Below, piece after piece: positions 1 to 6,580 of a DNA stretch of 10,230 nucleotides. The DNA is from Caulobacterales bacterium RIFOXYB1_FULL_67_16 (GTDB taxonomy: Bacteria; Pseudomonadota; Alphaproteobacteria; Caulobacterales; Caulobacteraceae): NCBI GenBank assembly GCA_001796045.1, contig MGLN01000070.1, positions 10,613 through 20,842 on the forward strand. Reading direction: 5' to 3'. The notes under the pieces were generated by a model that did not search any database, was not told the origin of the DNA, and saw nothing but the letters and a program-made list of their open reading frames with translations. The position numbers and the translations under genes are program-made. The first letter of the stretch is position 1. Each line of letters starts with the position of its first letter.

Positions 1-231
1 GCGACGGCCGCCCTGTTCGCTGCAGTGGAGCAGGTCGAGGGGGCGGAGCTGGACAGTCTCAGCGCCGACCCCGCCAAGGGGGTGCGCGCCACCGTCAGCT
101 ATCCGGCTTTTTCGGATCTGGAGACCCTGCGCGCGGCCATGGCGGCGGCGGGCCTGTCGATGTCGGACGCCTCGACCGTCGAGGACGGCGGCCGCGTGGT
201 CAGTGAAGTCGTGATCGGAGGGGCCGCATGA
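1..231 (+). CDS. gspL: Type II secretion system protein GspL, C-terminal fragment
   Basis: The reading frame is open from the first base of the window and ends at TGA 229-231, so only the last 76 residues of a longer protein are visible. The visible part runs from ATAALFAAVEQV through VRATVSYPAFSDLETLRAAM to VVSEVVIGGAA. It resembles the periplasmic ferredoxin-like domain at the end of GspL, where a strand ending in VxYPxxxDLxxL is typical. In the family, GspL is a bitopic inner-membrane protein that links the GspE ATPase to GspM and the pseudopilus. The identification is strengthened by the next gene, a GspM-like protein whose ATG overlaps this stop codon in ATGA, the usual gspL-gspM arrangement. 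An ATG-free start inside the window is not expected; the true start lies upstream. Confidence 0.8.
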   Translation, partial: ATAALFAAVEQVEGAELDSLSADPAKGVRATVSYPAFSDLETLRAAMAAAGLSMSDASTVEDGGRVVSEVVIGGAA

Positions 232-698
232 ACGGCCTGATGTCTCAAGCCGCCGCCTGGTGGGACGGCCGCACCCTGCGCGAGCAGCGGATGCTGGCGG
301 TCATGGGGCTGGCGATCGCCGCGGTCCTGGTCTGGCTGCTGGTGGTGCGGCCGGTCTGGGCCTGGCGCGCCGACGCCGCCGAGGCCCGCGCCGCCGCCGA
401 GGCGGACCTGGCCCTGATCCAGGCGGCGAGCGGTCGCCTGTCGCCCGCCGCTACGCCCGGCGACGTCGATGTCTCGGCCGTGGTCGCCGAGGTCGGTTCG
501 ATCACGGGTCTGACCCCGGTCATGGGCATGTCGGCGGACGGGGGGCTGGGCTTCAGCCTGACCAATGTCTCCTCGACCGCCGCCTTCGGTTGGCTGGCGG
601 CCCTGCAGGAGCGCAAGGTTCAGGCGACGGCCCTCAATGTGGTCGAGAACGCCGACGCGACCCTGAGCCTGGAAGGGACCCTGGCGCCCGCACCCTGA
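228..698 (+). CDS. gspM: Type II secretion system protein GspM
   Basis: A 156-residue protein, the usual size for GspM. The N-terminus has the WWDGRTLREQRML segment typical of the family (W..R..RE..), followed by one hydrophobic helix at about residues 23-45. An Ala-rich, probably coiled stretch comes next (about 48-70), then a small periplasmic domain. GspM is an inner-membrane assembly-platform protein that binds GspL. The start at 228 is supported by a strong GGAGG ribosome binding site six bases upstream and by the ATGA overlap with gspL, which suggests translational coupling. No gspN follows: the next gene is on the opposite strand, so this operon ends here. The last codons lie in the left arm of a strong hairpin. 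Sequence conservation in GspM is low, so the call rests on topology plus context. Confidence 0.82.
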   Translation: MNGLMSQAAAWWDGRTLREQRMLAVMGLAIAAVLVWLLVVRPVWAWRADAAEARAAAEADLALIQAASGRLSPAATPGDVDVSAVVAEVGSITGLTPVMGMSADGGLGFSLTNVSSTAAFGWLAALQERKVQATALNVVENADATLSLEGTLAPAP

Positions 699-723
699 CG
701 GCTCAGCCGCGCGTCAGGGTGCG
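689..723. terminator. Bidirectional hairpin between convergent gspM and lactonase genes
   Basis: Bases 689-700 (cgcaccctgacg) and 712-723 are a perfect 12-bp inverted repeat around an 11-base loop. The gspM stop codon sits in the left arm, and the stop codon of the minus-strand lactonase gene (703-705) sits in the loop, so both transcripts would end in the same GC-rich stem. There is no clear T-run on either side, only a TTT at 727-729 on the plus strand. Termination is therefore an inference from position and stem strength. Confidence 0.6.
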
Positions 724-1725
724 CAGTTTCAGCAGCCGGTCGCCCGCCGTGATGAACAGGGTGCGGCCGTCCTCGCCGAAGGCGCAGTTGGCCGCCGCGC
801 CCCCGGTGCGGATCAGGCCCAGCGCCCGTCCGTCGGCCGTCAGCACATGGACCCCGCCGGGGCCGGTCACGAACAGACGACCCTCTCGGTCTACGGCCAT
901 GCCGTCGGGCAGGCCGGGATTGGCCGGGCCGACCAGATCGGTGAAGTCCTTCAGCACCCGGCCGCCGGCGGCGATGTCCGGCGCGGTCAGGTCATAGGCC
1001 ATCAGAACGGCGCGCGCCGGGTCCGAGACCGCGACATAGAGGTTGCGCTGATCGGGCGACAGGGCGACCCCGTTGGGGAAGGTCAGGTCCGCAACCACCA
1101 GGCTCACGCCGCCGTCGGGGGCCAGTCGATAGACCCCGTTGTGCGCCTGCTCCTTCAGCGGCGACTGGTCCATGTCCTTCAGGCCATAGGGCGGATCGGT
1201 GAAGAAGATCGACCCGTCCGCGGCCTGGACCAGGTCGTTCGGCGAGTTGAACCGCTTGCCTTCGTATTGGGTCGCCAGCAGGGTCTTGGCGCGCGTGGCC
1301 AGATCGACCCGAGCGACCGCGCGGTTGCCGTGATCGGCCATCAGGATCGAACCCGCCGGGCCGAGGATCAGACCGTTCGATCCCGGCTCGCGGAAGCCCG
1401 AAGCGTCCGGGCCGTCGTAGCCGGAAGGCTCCATGAAGACTGAGGCGCCGTCCCGTTCGGACCAGCGGTGGATGCGGTTCTCCGGCACGTCGCTGAACAG
1501 CAGATAGGCGCCCTCGGCGATCCAGACCGGCCCTTCCGACCAGGTGAAGCCGGAGGCCAGGGTCTCGATCCGGGCGTCGGGGGCGATCAGCCCGTCTAGC
1601 GCCGGGTCCAGGCGCTCGATCCCCAGGCTGGCGGGGGTCTGGGACGAGGCGGCATTGGCCGCCGCCGACAGGCCGGCGGCTCCGGCGACGCCGCCGGCGA
1701 GAACAAGACGACGCGAAAGGGACAA
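703..1725 (-). CDS. Tat-exported SMP-30/gluconolactonase/LRE-like lactonase
   Basis: A 340-residue protein of the SMP-30/gluconolactonase beta-propeller family, which hydrolyses sugar lactones to aldonic acids using a bound divalent metal. Expected metal-site residues are visible: Glu64 in WSEGPVW, Asn163 in FNSPNDL and Asp274 in LPDGMAVD, plus the FPNG turn at 216-219. The N-terminus SRRLVLAGG followed by an Ala-rich stretch ending ANA-A (about 23-26) looks like a twin-arginine signal peptide, so the enzyme should act in the periplasm. The frame stays open far upstream with no suitable ATG. I chose a TTG start because GGAGA lies six bases before it and the signal peptide begins there. The gene follows the oxidoreductase gene after 32 bases, so they probably form one operon and act in sequence. 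The exact lactone cannot be read from sequence. Confidence 0.85.
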   Translation of the reverse strand: MSLSRRLVLAGGVAGAAGLSAAANAASSQTPASLGIERLDPALDGLIAPDARIETLASGFTWSEGPVWIAEGAYLLFSDVPENRIHRWSERDGASVFMEPSGYDGPDASGFREPGSNGLILGPAGSILMADHGNRAVARVDLATRAKTLLATQYEGKRFNSPNDLVQAADGSIFFTDPPYGLKDMDQSPLKEQAHNGVYRLAPDGGVSLVVADLTFPNGVALSPDQRNLYVAVSDPARAVLMAYDLTAPDIAAGGRVLKDFTDLVGPANPGLPDGMAVDREGRLFVTGPGGVHVLTADGRALGLIRTGGAAANCAFGEDGRTLFITAGDRLLKLRTLTRG

Positions 1726-1731
1726 GGCGGA

Positions 1732-1736
1732 TCTCC
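1732..1736 (-). promoter_or_regulatory. Ribosome binding site supporting the TTG start of the lactonase gene
   Basis: On the minus strand GGAGA is followed by a six-base spacer (tccgcc) and TTG at 1725-1723. No ATG or GTG start in this frame is placed as well, and the site sits directly before the Tat signal peptide, so it decides the start. Confidence 0.6.
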
Positions 1737-1757
1737 GGGCGGGACGGTCGGTCGGGG

Positions 1758-2855
1758 TCAAAGCGAAACGGCGCGGTGTTCGCGGGCGGACGTGTAGATG
1801 GCCTCGATGATCCGCATGTCCCTGAGGCCTTCTTCGCCCGCGACGATGGGCTCGGCCCCGGTCAGGACGCATTGGGACAAATGGTCCAGCTGAGCCGAGA
1901 ACTGGTTCTGAGGCGTGTCCGGAACAAGGTGGTCCTCGGCGCGTCCTTCCGTCAGGCGACGCAGGCGATTGCCGGAGTAGGCGGTCGCCGGCTCGGCGTC
2001 GACCCAGCCCTTGTCGCCGACCACGCGGAAGCGGTTGTGGTTCGACCCATAGGAGGAGACGCAGTTGGCCAGGGCACCGGAGGGGAAACGCAGCTGGAAA
2101 TTGATCCGGTCCTCGACCTCGCGGAAGCGCGGGTCGGAGCGGTCGGTCGCCTCCACCGCCGTCACCTCGACCGGCTCCTCGCCCGTCAGATAGCGCGCGG
2201 CCTGCAGGCTGTAGATGCCGATGTCCATCAGGGAACCGCCCCCGGCCAGGGCCCGGTTCAGCCGCCACTGGGTCGGATCGCCGATGGTGAAGCCATGTTC
2301 GGCCGTGATCACGCGGGGACGGCCGATCTCGCCCGAACGGGCGATCCGCATGGCCTCGCGATTGGCCGCCTCGAAATGGCAGCGGTAGCCGATCATCAGC
2401 TTGCGGCCGGCCGCACGGCAGGCGGCGATCATCTCTTCCGCCTCGTCCGCCGTATTGGCCATCGGCTTTTCGCACATGACGTGCTTGCCGGCGGCGGCGG
2501 CTCGCAGGGTGTATTCATGGTGCATCCCGTTGGGCAGGATCACATAGACGATGTCCACGTCGGGATTGTCGCGGATCGTGTCGAAGGTCTCGTAGGTGTA
2601 GAGGCCCCGTTCAGGAACCCCGTAGCGTTCGGCGTAGCGGCGCGCCTTCTCCGGCGAACCGCTGACCAGGGCCGTAACGCGCGAATGGCGGCATTCCGCG
2701 AAGCGCGGCAGGATGATGTCTGCATAACCCCCCAGACCGACGATGGCGTAACCCAGCCGCCGGTCAGTGGACTGGGCGGCCAGGACCGAGGCGGGGGCCA
2801 GGCCGGCCGCCGCAGCGCCCAGTTGCATCAGCGATCGGCGTGTGGGCGTCATCAT
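1758..2855 (-). CDS. Tat-exported Gfo/Idh/MocA oxidoreductase, GFOR/AAOR-like
   Basis: A 365-residue NAD(P)-dependent sugar oxidoreductase. A twin-arginine signal (TRRSLMQLGAAAAGLAPASVLA, about residues 5-26) is followed by a Rossmann fold with VGLGGYA (39-45) and the dinucleotide-contact segment ALVSGSPEK (62-70). The family-defining CEKP is at 128-131, then MIGYRCH (154-160) and GGGSLMDIGIY (205-215), which carries the expected catalytic Asp211 and Tyr215. Much of the sequence follows the recalled Zymomonas mobilis glucose-fructose oxidoreductase, including ILPNxxH, GEEP and NQFSAQLDHL. Family members of this type keep NADP(H) bound, are exported folded by Tat, and oxidise an aldose to its lactone while reducing a second sugar. 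Caulobacter has a related aldose-aldose oxidoreductase. I chose the first of two adjacent ATGs because GGGGAGA lies seven bases upstream; an upstream ATG at 2885 lacks such a site. Substrate pair is uncertain. Confidence 0.87.
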   Translation of the reverse strand: MMTPTRRSLMQLGAAAAGLAPASVLAAQSTDRRLGYAIVGLGGYADIILPRFAECRHSRVTALVSGSPEKARRYAERYGVPERGLYTYETFDTIRDNPDVDIVYVILPNGMHHEYTLRAAAAGKHVMCEKPMANTADEAEEMIAACRAAGRKLMIGYRCHFEAANREAMRIARSGEIGRPRVITAEHGFTIGDPTQWRLNRALAGGGSLMDIGIYSLQAARYLTGEEPVEVTAVEATDRSDPRFREVEDRINFQLRFPSGALANCVSSYGSNHNRFRVVGDKGWVDAEPATAYSGNRLRRLTEGRAEDHLVPDTPQNQFSAQLDHLSQCVLTGAEPIVAGEEGLRDMRIIEAIYTSAREHRAVSL

Positions 2856-2891
2856 CGTCGGCTCTCCCCGCTCCGGATGGCCCATAGTGAC

Positions 2892-2914
2892 GGCTTCGCC
2901 CCCGGGGGCAAGCC
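2892..2914. terminator. Inverted repeat between receptor and oxidoreductase genes, possible terminator
   Basis: Bases 2892-2896 (ggctt) plus 2898-2903 (gccccc) pair with 2904-2909 and 2910-2914, giving an 11-bp arm with one bulged C at 2897 and a 12-bp palindrome at the centre. It lies 47 bases past the receptor stop codon and before the oxidoreductase start. No T-run follows on the minus strand, so it could be a terminator, an attenuator or a protein site. Confidence 0.35.
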
Positions 2915-2916
2915 AT

Positions 2917-2929
2917 GATCGCCGCGATC
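2917..2929. repeat. Short palindrome gatcgc-c-gcgatc, possible operator
   Basis: A 13-base perfect inverted repeat with one central base, placed beside the larger 2892-2914 repeat in the 105-base gap upstream of the oxidoreductase gene. Its position would suit an operator, but a GC-rich genome makes such short palindromes fairly common and no regulator gene is adjacent. Confidence 0.25.
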
Positions 2930-2960
2930 CAATGTCTCACGCCGCGTCGACGCCGAGACC

Positions 2961-5036
2961 CTACAGCGCCAGTCGCAGCGAGGCGCGGAGGCTGCGCGGG
3001 GCGCCGGGGAAGATCCACAGAGCGCTGTACGAGCTGGCGGCGTAGCGCTCGTCGAACAGGTTATCGACCTCGATCCGCGCCGTGACCTGGGGCGTCACCC
3101 CGTATTCAACCGCCGCCTTGGCCTTCCAGTAGGCGGGCAGCCGCACCCCGTCGGTGGTCAGGGTCGCAGCCCGGTCGCCGACATAGGCGGCGCCGGCCGT
3201 CATCGACCAGTCCGTGCCGTGGGACGTGGCGAATCGACCGACGACGAACAGCGAGCCCGAGTGTTCCGGCACGTTCAGCACATGGTCGGTGGCGAAGGCT
3301 TCGTCGTCGGCCTCGGCGTCGGTCCAGCCGTAGTTGGCGACCACCTGCCAGGCGTTTCCGACCCGCACCGACCCGTCCAGCTCGATTCCGCGCGAGGTCA
3401 GCTTGCCGACCGGCGCCAGATAGTTGGCGTCCACCGGGTCGCTGGTCAGGATGTTGGTCTTCTCGATGTCGAAGACGGTGGCGGCGAGGTCTATCCCCTC
3501 CCAGGCCCCGGACAGGCCGATCTCATAACCCTTGCCCTCTTCCGGAGCGAAGCCGTCGCCGGTCCGGCCCGTGCCCGAGTTCAGCACGAAGGATTCGCCG
3601 TAGCTGGCGTGGGCCGTCAGGTGGTCGGTCAGGCGGTAACGGGCGGCGAAACGATAATCGACCGGGCTGTCCTTGGTCTCGCTTTCGGCGGCGGTGCGGT
3701 TGTTGCGGATGGTCTGGCTGTAGTCGTCAAAGCGCACGCCGGCGACCAGGCTGAGACGGTCGGTCGCCTCCCACAGGTCCTGAACATAGAGGGTGACGAC
3801 GTCGCGCGTCTCCAGATTGTCGGTGAAGGGCAGGGGCGTCGGCGCCGTGACCGCGCCATAGACCGGGTTGAACAGGTCGATCGCATAGGGATTGGCCGCC
3901 GTCGGATTGATCCGCAGCCACTTCTCGCCGTAGGTCAGCTGATAGGCCTTCACGCCGAAGCCCAGATGATGCACGCCGGGCCCGGCGGCGACCACGCCGT
4001 TCAGCTCCAGCCGGGCCGACAGATCCTCGACGGTGAAATCCCGGCCTCGCCGCTGGCGCCACAGGCTGTCGCCGACCAGGCGCGAATGGTCGCTGGACAG
4101 GCCCTTCAGCGAGCCGCCCCGCCAGGCCACGCCGCCGTTCAGGCTCCAGTCCGCGTTGATCTGATATTCGGCGGTGATCTGGTGCCGTTCGTTGCGGAAC
4201 CGGGTCGGGCCGTCGCTGGGCTCGCCGTAGTAGTTCGATTCCGGCAGGGCCAGGGCGTCGCCGTTGACGGCGGGCATGCCTCGGTCGAACAGGGTCGAGA
4301 AGACCGTGAATTCGCCGACATAGGTCAGGCGCAGCGCGTCATTGGGCCGCCAGGTCAGGGACGGGGCGACCGAGGTGCGGTCCGTCCCGACATGGTCGCG
4401 CCAGCCCTCGCTGGTCTCGCCCGCCAACACCAGCCGCCCGGCCAGGGTCTCCGCGATAGGGCCGGTCACGTCCAGCTCGCCTCGGCGCAGACCAAAGGAG
4501 CCGACCGTGCCGGTGAAGACCACGTCGGGGGCGAAGCGCGGGGTCTTGGAGACGATATTGATCCGGCCGGCCGGGTCGATGTCGCCGAACAGGGCGCCGG
4601 CCGGGCCTTTCAGCACCTCGATCCGCTCGGCTGTGGCCGGGTCGCGCGGCGGGGCCATGCCGCGGTTGGCCAGGAAGCCGTCGACATAATATTCCGCCCC
4701 GCCGTCGGGCGTGCCCAGGAAGCCGCGGACGGCGAAATTGTCCATCACCCCGCCGCGATTGTTCTGCTGGCTGACGCCGCTGACCAGCTCCAGGGCGTCG
4801 GACAGGCGCGTGGCGCCGACGGCGTCCAACAGGTCGCTTTCGATCGAACGGCTGGACGGCGACATCCGCTCCGTCACGGCGCCGACGCCCAGGGTCCGGT
4901 CGTGTGGGGCCGTGCGACGGCCCAGAACCACGATCTCCCCGACGGTCGCAGTCTCGCCCGGCTCCAGCGGGGCGGGGGATTCGGCGGTGGCGGCCGCCAG
5001 CAGGCACAGGCTGGCGCAGCTCGAAAGCAGGGACAC
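2961..5036 (-). CDS. TonB-dependent siderophore-type outer-membrane receptor
   Basis: A 691-residue outer-membrane receptor. A short hydrophobic signal peptide (about 1-18, ending AAATA) is followed by a TonB-box-like EIVVLG (34-39). The plug domain (about 45-168) contains LSDALELVSGVS, the FAVRGF segment, YYVDGF and RIEVLKGPAGALFG (138-151). The rest is beta-barrel, ending with NLFDERYAAS and PGAPRSLRASLRLAL. The plug and length fit the TonB-dependent siderophore receptor family, which imports ferric chelates with energy from TonB-ExbBD. Two small oddities: DPAGRIN replaces the usual PGG-x-IN, and the last residue is Leu rather than Phe. I prefer the GTG start at 5036 because GGAG precedes it by six bases. 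The ATG at 5048 (four residues longer) has no ribosome binding site. The ligand is unknown; no siderophore synthesis gene is in view. Confidence 0.85.
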   Translation of the reverse strand: MSLLSSCASLCLLAAATAESPAPLEPGETATVGEIVVLGRRTAPHDRTLGVGAVTERMSPSSRSIESDLLDAVGATRLSDALELVSGVSQQNNRGGVMDNFAVRGFLGTPDGGAEYYVDGFLANRGMAPPRDPATAERIEVLKGPAGALFGDIDPAGRINIVSKTPRFAPDVVFTGTVGSFGLRRGELDVTGPIAETLAGRLVLAGETSEGWRDHVGTDRTSVAPSLTWRPNDALRLTYVGEFTVFSTLFDRGMPAVNGDALALPESNYYGEPSDGPTRFRNERHQITAEYQINADWSLNGGVAWRGGSLKGLSSDHSRLVGDSLWRQRRGRDFTVEDLSARLELNGVVAAGPGVHHLGFGVKAYQLTYGEKWLRINPTAANPYAIDLFNPVYGAVTAPTPLPFTDNLETRDVVTLYVQDLWEATDRLSLVAGVRFDDYSQTIRNNRTAAESETKDSPVDYRFAARYRLTDHLTAHASYGESFVLNSGTGRTGDGFAPEEGKGYEIGLSGAWEGIDLAATVFDIEKTNILTSDPVDANYLAPVGKLTSRGIELDGSVRVGNAWQVVANYGWTDAEADDEAFATDHVLNVPEHSGSLFVVGRFATSHGTDWSMTAGAAYVGDRAATLTTDGVRLPAYWKAKAAVEYGVTPQVTARIEVDNLFDERYAASSYSALWIFPGAPRSLRASLRLAL

Positions 5037-5042
5037 GTGATA

Positions 5043-5046
5043 CTCC
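5043..5046 (-). promoter_or_regulatory. Ribosome binding site favouring the GTG start of the receptor gene
   Basis: On the minus strand GGAG overlaps the alternative ATG (5048-5046) and lies six bases before GTG at 5036-5034. The ATG itself is preceded by an AT-rich stretch with no Shine-Dalgarno match. Confidence 0.45.
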
Positions 5047-5050
5047 ATTG

Positions 5051-5070
5051 AAACGTTATAAAGTATCGGC
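5051..5070. promoter_or_regulatory. AT-rich divergent promoter core between receptor and acyltransferase genes
   Basis: This is a rare AT-rich patch in the window and contains the palindrome TTATAA (5056-5061). On the minus strand it offers a -10-like TATAAC (5060-5055) that would start transcription at about 5048. On the plus strand it offers TATAAA (5057-5062), which would start transcription at about 5069, upstream of the ATG at 5087. Neither has a convincing -35 box, so activator dependence or another sigma factor is possible. I could not recognise a Fur box. Confidence 0.4.
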
Positions 5071-5086
5071 TATCCGCTTCCGCCTG

Positions 5087-6286
5087 ATGCTGTCAACCGC
5101 TGCAACGCTTGTGTCCGCCCCCGCCGTCAAAGCCGAGCCGGTCCGCCCGGCCGGCCGCATCTGCTCGATCGACGCCCTGCGCGGCCTGGTCATTCTGCTG
5201 ATGCTGGTCGATCACGCGCGGGAGTTCTTCTTCATCCACGCCCAGGTCTCCGATCCGATGGACGTGGAGGCGACCGAGCCGGCCCTCTTCTTCACACGCC
5301 TGTCGGCCCATCTGTGCGCCCCGGTGTTCGTGGCCCTGACCGGACTGGGGGCCTGGCTTTACGGCGCCAAGCCGGCGCAGGGCGGACGCGGCGCGGCGGC
5401 GGCCTCCGGCTTCCTGCTGAAACGGGGGCTGTTCCTGATCGTGCTTGAACTGACGGTGGTCAATTTTGCCTGGACCTTTTCCCTGACGCCGGAGATCCTC
5501 TATCTGCAGGTGATCTGGGCCATCGGCCTGTCGATGATCGCCTTGGCCGCCCTGGTCTGGCTGCCCCGTCCAATTCTGATCGCCGTGGGCCTGATGCTCG
5601 TCCTGGGCCATAATCTGCTGGATCCGATCACGATCGAAGCCGGCCGCCCGGGGCACGTCTTCTGGGCCGTGCTGCACGACCGGGGGCTGATCGACCTGCC
5701 GTGGGGAGGTCAGGCGCGCACCTCCTATCCGCTGTTGCCCTGGATCGGCGTCGCGGCCCTTGGCTACGGCCTCGGTCCCTGGTTCGCGGCCGCGCCTTCG
5801 GCGCGGCTCCGGCGGCTGGTCCTGACCGGACTAGGCGCCCTGGCCCTGTTCGCCGTCCTGCGGGCGGTCAATCTCTACGGCGATCCGACGCCCTGGAGCG
5901 TCCAGGCGACTCCCGTGCAGACGGTCATGAGCGTGCTCAACCTGACCAAATATCCGCCGTCAGCGGACTTTCTGCTGCTGATCCTGGGCGTGGGCGCGTC
6001 GCTCCTGGCGGGGCTGGAGCGGGCGCCGACCCGGGCCGTCGGCCTGCTGGCCGTCTTCGGCGGCGCACCCTTGTTCTTCTACCTGATCCATCTCTACGGC
6101 CTGCATCTGCTCAATCTCGCCGCTCTCGGCCTGTTCGGCCCCAATCAAGGCGACGGTTTCGGCCTGCCCGGCGTCGGCTGGCTTTGGCTGCTGGCGGCGG
6201 TGGCGGCGGTTCCCTGCTGGTTCGCCTGCCGCTGGTTCGCCGGCGTCAAACGCCGAAGCCCCCAGACCTGGATGCGCTACCTCTGA
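5087..6286 (+). CDS. HGSNAT/DUF1624-type membrane acyltransferase
   Basis: A 399-residue integral membrane protein with about ten hydrophobic helices. The first helix carries IDALRGLVILLMLVDHAREFFF (28-49), the signature of the heparan-alpha-glucosaminide N-acetyltransferase catalytic domain (DUF1624), with an Asp-x-Leu-Arg-Gly and a His in the membrane. A second family mark is LTKYPPSADFLLL (286-298), and HLYGLHLLNL lies near the end (335-344). Family members are thought to move acyl groups across the inner membrane onto sugars or other acceptors; the bacterial substrate is usually unknown. The start is uncertain: ATG 5087, TTG 5048 and GTG 5111 are all in frame and none has a clear ribosome binding site. 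ATG 5087 leaves a soluble leader of about 25 residues. The gene is divergent from the receptor gene, which suggests but does not show a shared role. Confidence 0.75.
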   Translation: MLSTAATLVSAPAVKAEPVRPAGRICSIDALRGLVILLMLVDHAREFFFIHAQVSDPMDVEATEPALFFTRLSAHLCAPVFVALTGLGAWLYGAKPAQGGRGAAAASGFLLKRGLFLIVLELTVVNFAWTFSLTPEILYLQVIWAIGLSMIALAALVWLPRPILIAVGLMLVLGHNLLDPITIEAGRPGHVFWAVLHDRGLIDLPWGGQARTSYPLLPWIGVAALGYGLGPWFAAAPSARLRRLVLTGLGALALFAVLRAVNLYGDPTPWSVQATPVQTVMSVLNLTKYPPSADFLLLILGVGASLLAGLERAPTRAVGLLAVFGGAPLFFYLIHLYGLHLLNLAALGLFGPNQGDGFGLPGVGWLWLLAAVAAVPCWFACRWFAGVKRRSPQTWMRYL

Positions 6287-6290
6287 ACCC

Positions 6291-6321
6291 GGTCGCCGAT
6301 CCGGCCTAATGGGCCGCGACC
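6291..6321. terminator. Possible shared terminator of convergent genes
   Basis: ggtcgc (6291-6296) pairs with gcgacc (6316-6321), and inside it ggcc (6303-6306) pairs with ggcc (6312-6315) over a five-base loop, leaving a six-base bulge on the left. The structure begins just after the acyltransferase stop codon and covers the stop codon of the minus-strand small gene. No T-run is present. Confidence 0.3.
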
Positions 6322-6524
6322 TCAAGGGCGTAGATCCGCGCGCCGTCCGTGTCGAACAACGCCAGGGTCAGGCGGGCGTCGACGCCGCCGCGCAGCGCGT
6401 AATCTCGCAGAAGATCGCCGACGGTCAGCAACGCTTGACGGCGCGCCGCGTTGTCATCCTCGGCCGTGAGCTCGAGGCGTTCCTTCACGTCGGCGACGCC
6501 CAGCTCAAGTCTGTATCCGCTCAT
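6306..6524 (-). CDS. Small DUF6894-like protein
   Basis: A 72-residue protein, MSGYRLELGV to IYALEVAAH. It has a short strand at the start, a central helix (AARRQALLTVGDLLRDYA, about 27-44) and two strands at the end (ARLTLALFDTDGARIYALEV). This pattern, with a D-x-x-G-x-x-(I/L) turn near the end, resembles the small alphaproteobacterial DUF6894 proteins of unknown function. I placed the start at ATG 6524 because the strand pattern begins there; the frame stays open to 6635, but that extension would overlap the regulator gene. The ribosome binding site is weak. It is divergent from the Crp/Fnr-family gene with a 56-base gap and may share control with it. Confidence 0.55.
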   Translation of the reverse strand: MSGYRLELGVADVKERLELTAEDDNAARRQALLTVGDLLRDYALRGGVDARLTLALFDTDGARIYALEVAAH

Positions 6525-6580
6525 GAGACACTTTACGCGCGAGCGGGTGCGGCGGGTCGTCGATAAAGGACATTTGTTCA

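Noticed and set aside
1726..2475. N-terminal extension of the lactonase frame up to 2475
   Set aside because: The extension overlaps the oxidoreductase gene in another frame and would bury the Tat signal. The TTG at 1725 with GGAGA six bases upstream is a better start.
1776..2918. A 380-codon open frame on the plus strand opposite the oxidoreductase gene
   Set aside because: The minus strand carries the full set of Gfo/Idh/MocA motifs. The plus-strand translation has none and lies exactly over it.
3219..5051. A 610-codon open frame on the plus strand opposite the receptor gene
   Set aside because: It is an antisense shadow of a strongly supported TonB receptor. Long empty frames are expected at this GC content, and its translation has low-complexity Gly/Ala/Arg/Val content with no recognisable motif.
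5051..5070. A Fur box upstream of the receptor gene
   Set aside because: The patch is AT-rich, but I could not align it to the GATAATGATAATCATTATC pattern well enough to claim it.
4904..5086. N-terminal extension of the acyltransferase frame to ATG 4904
   Set aside because: It lies inside the divergent receptor gene, is Arg/Pro-rich, and has no membrane or family motif. The family signature begins just after 5087.
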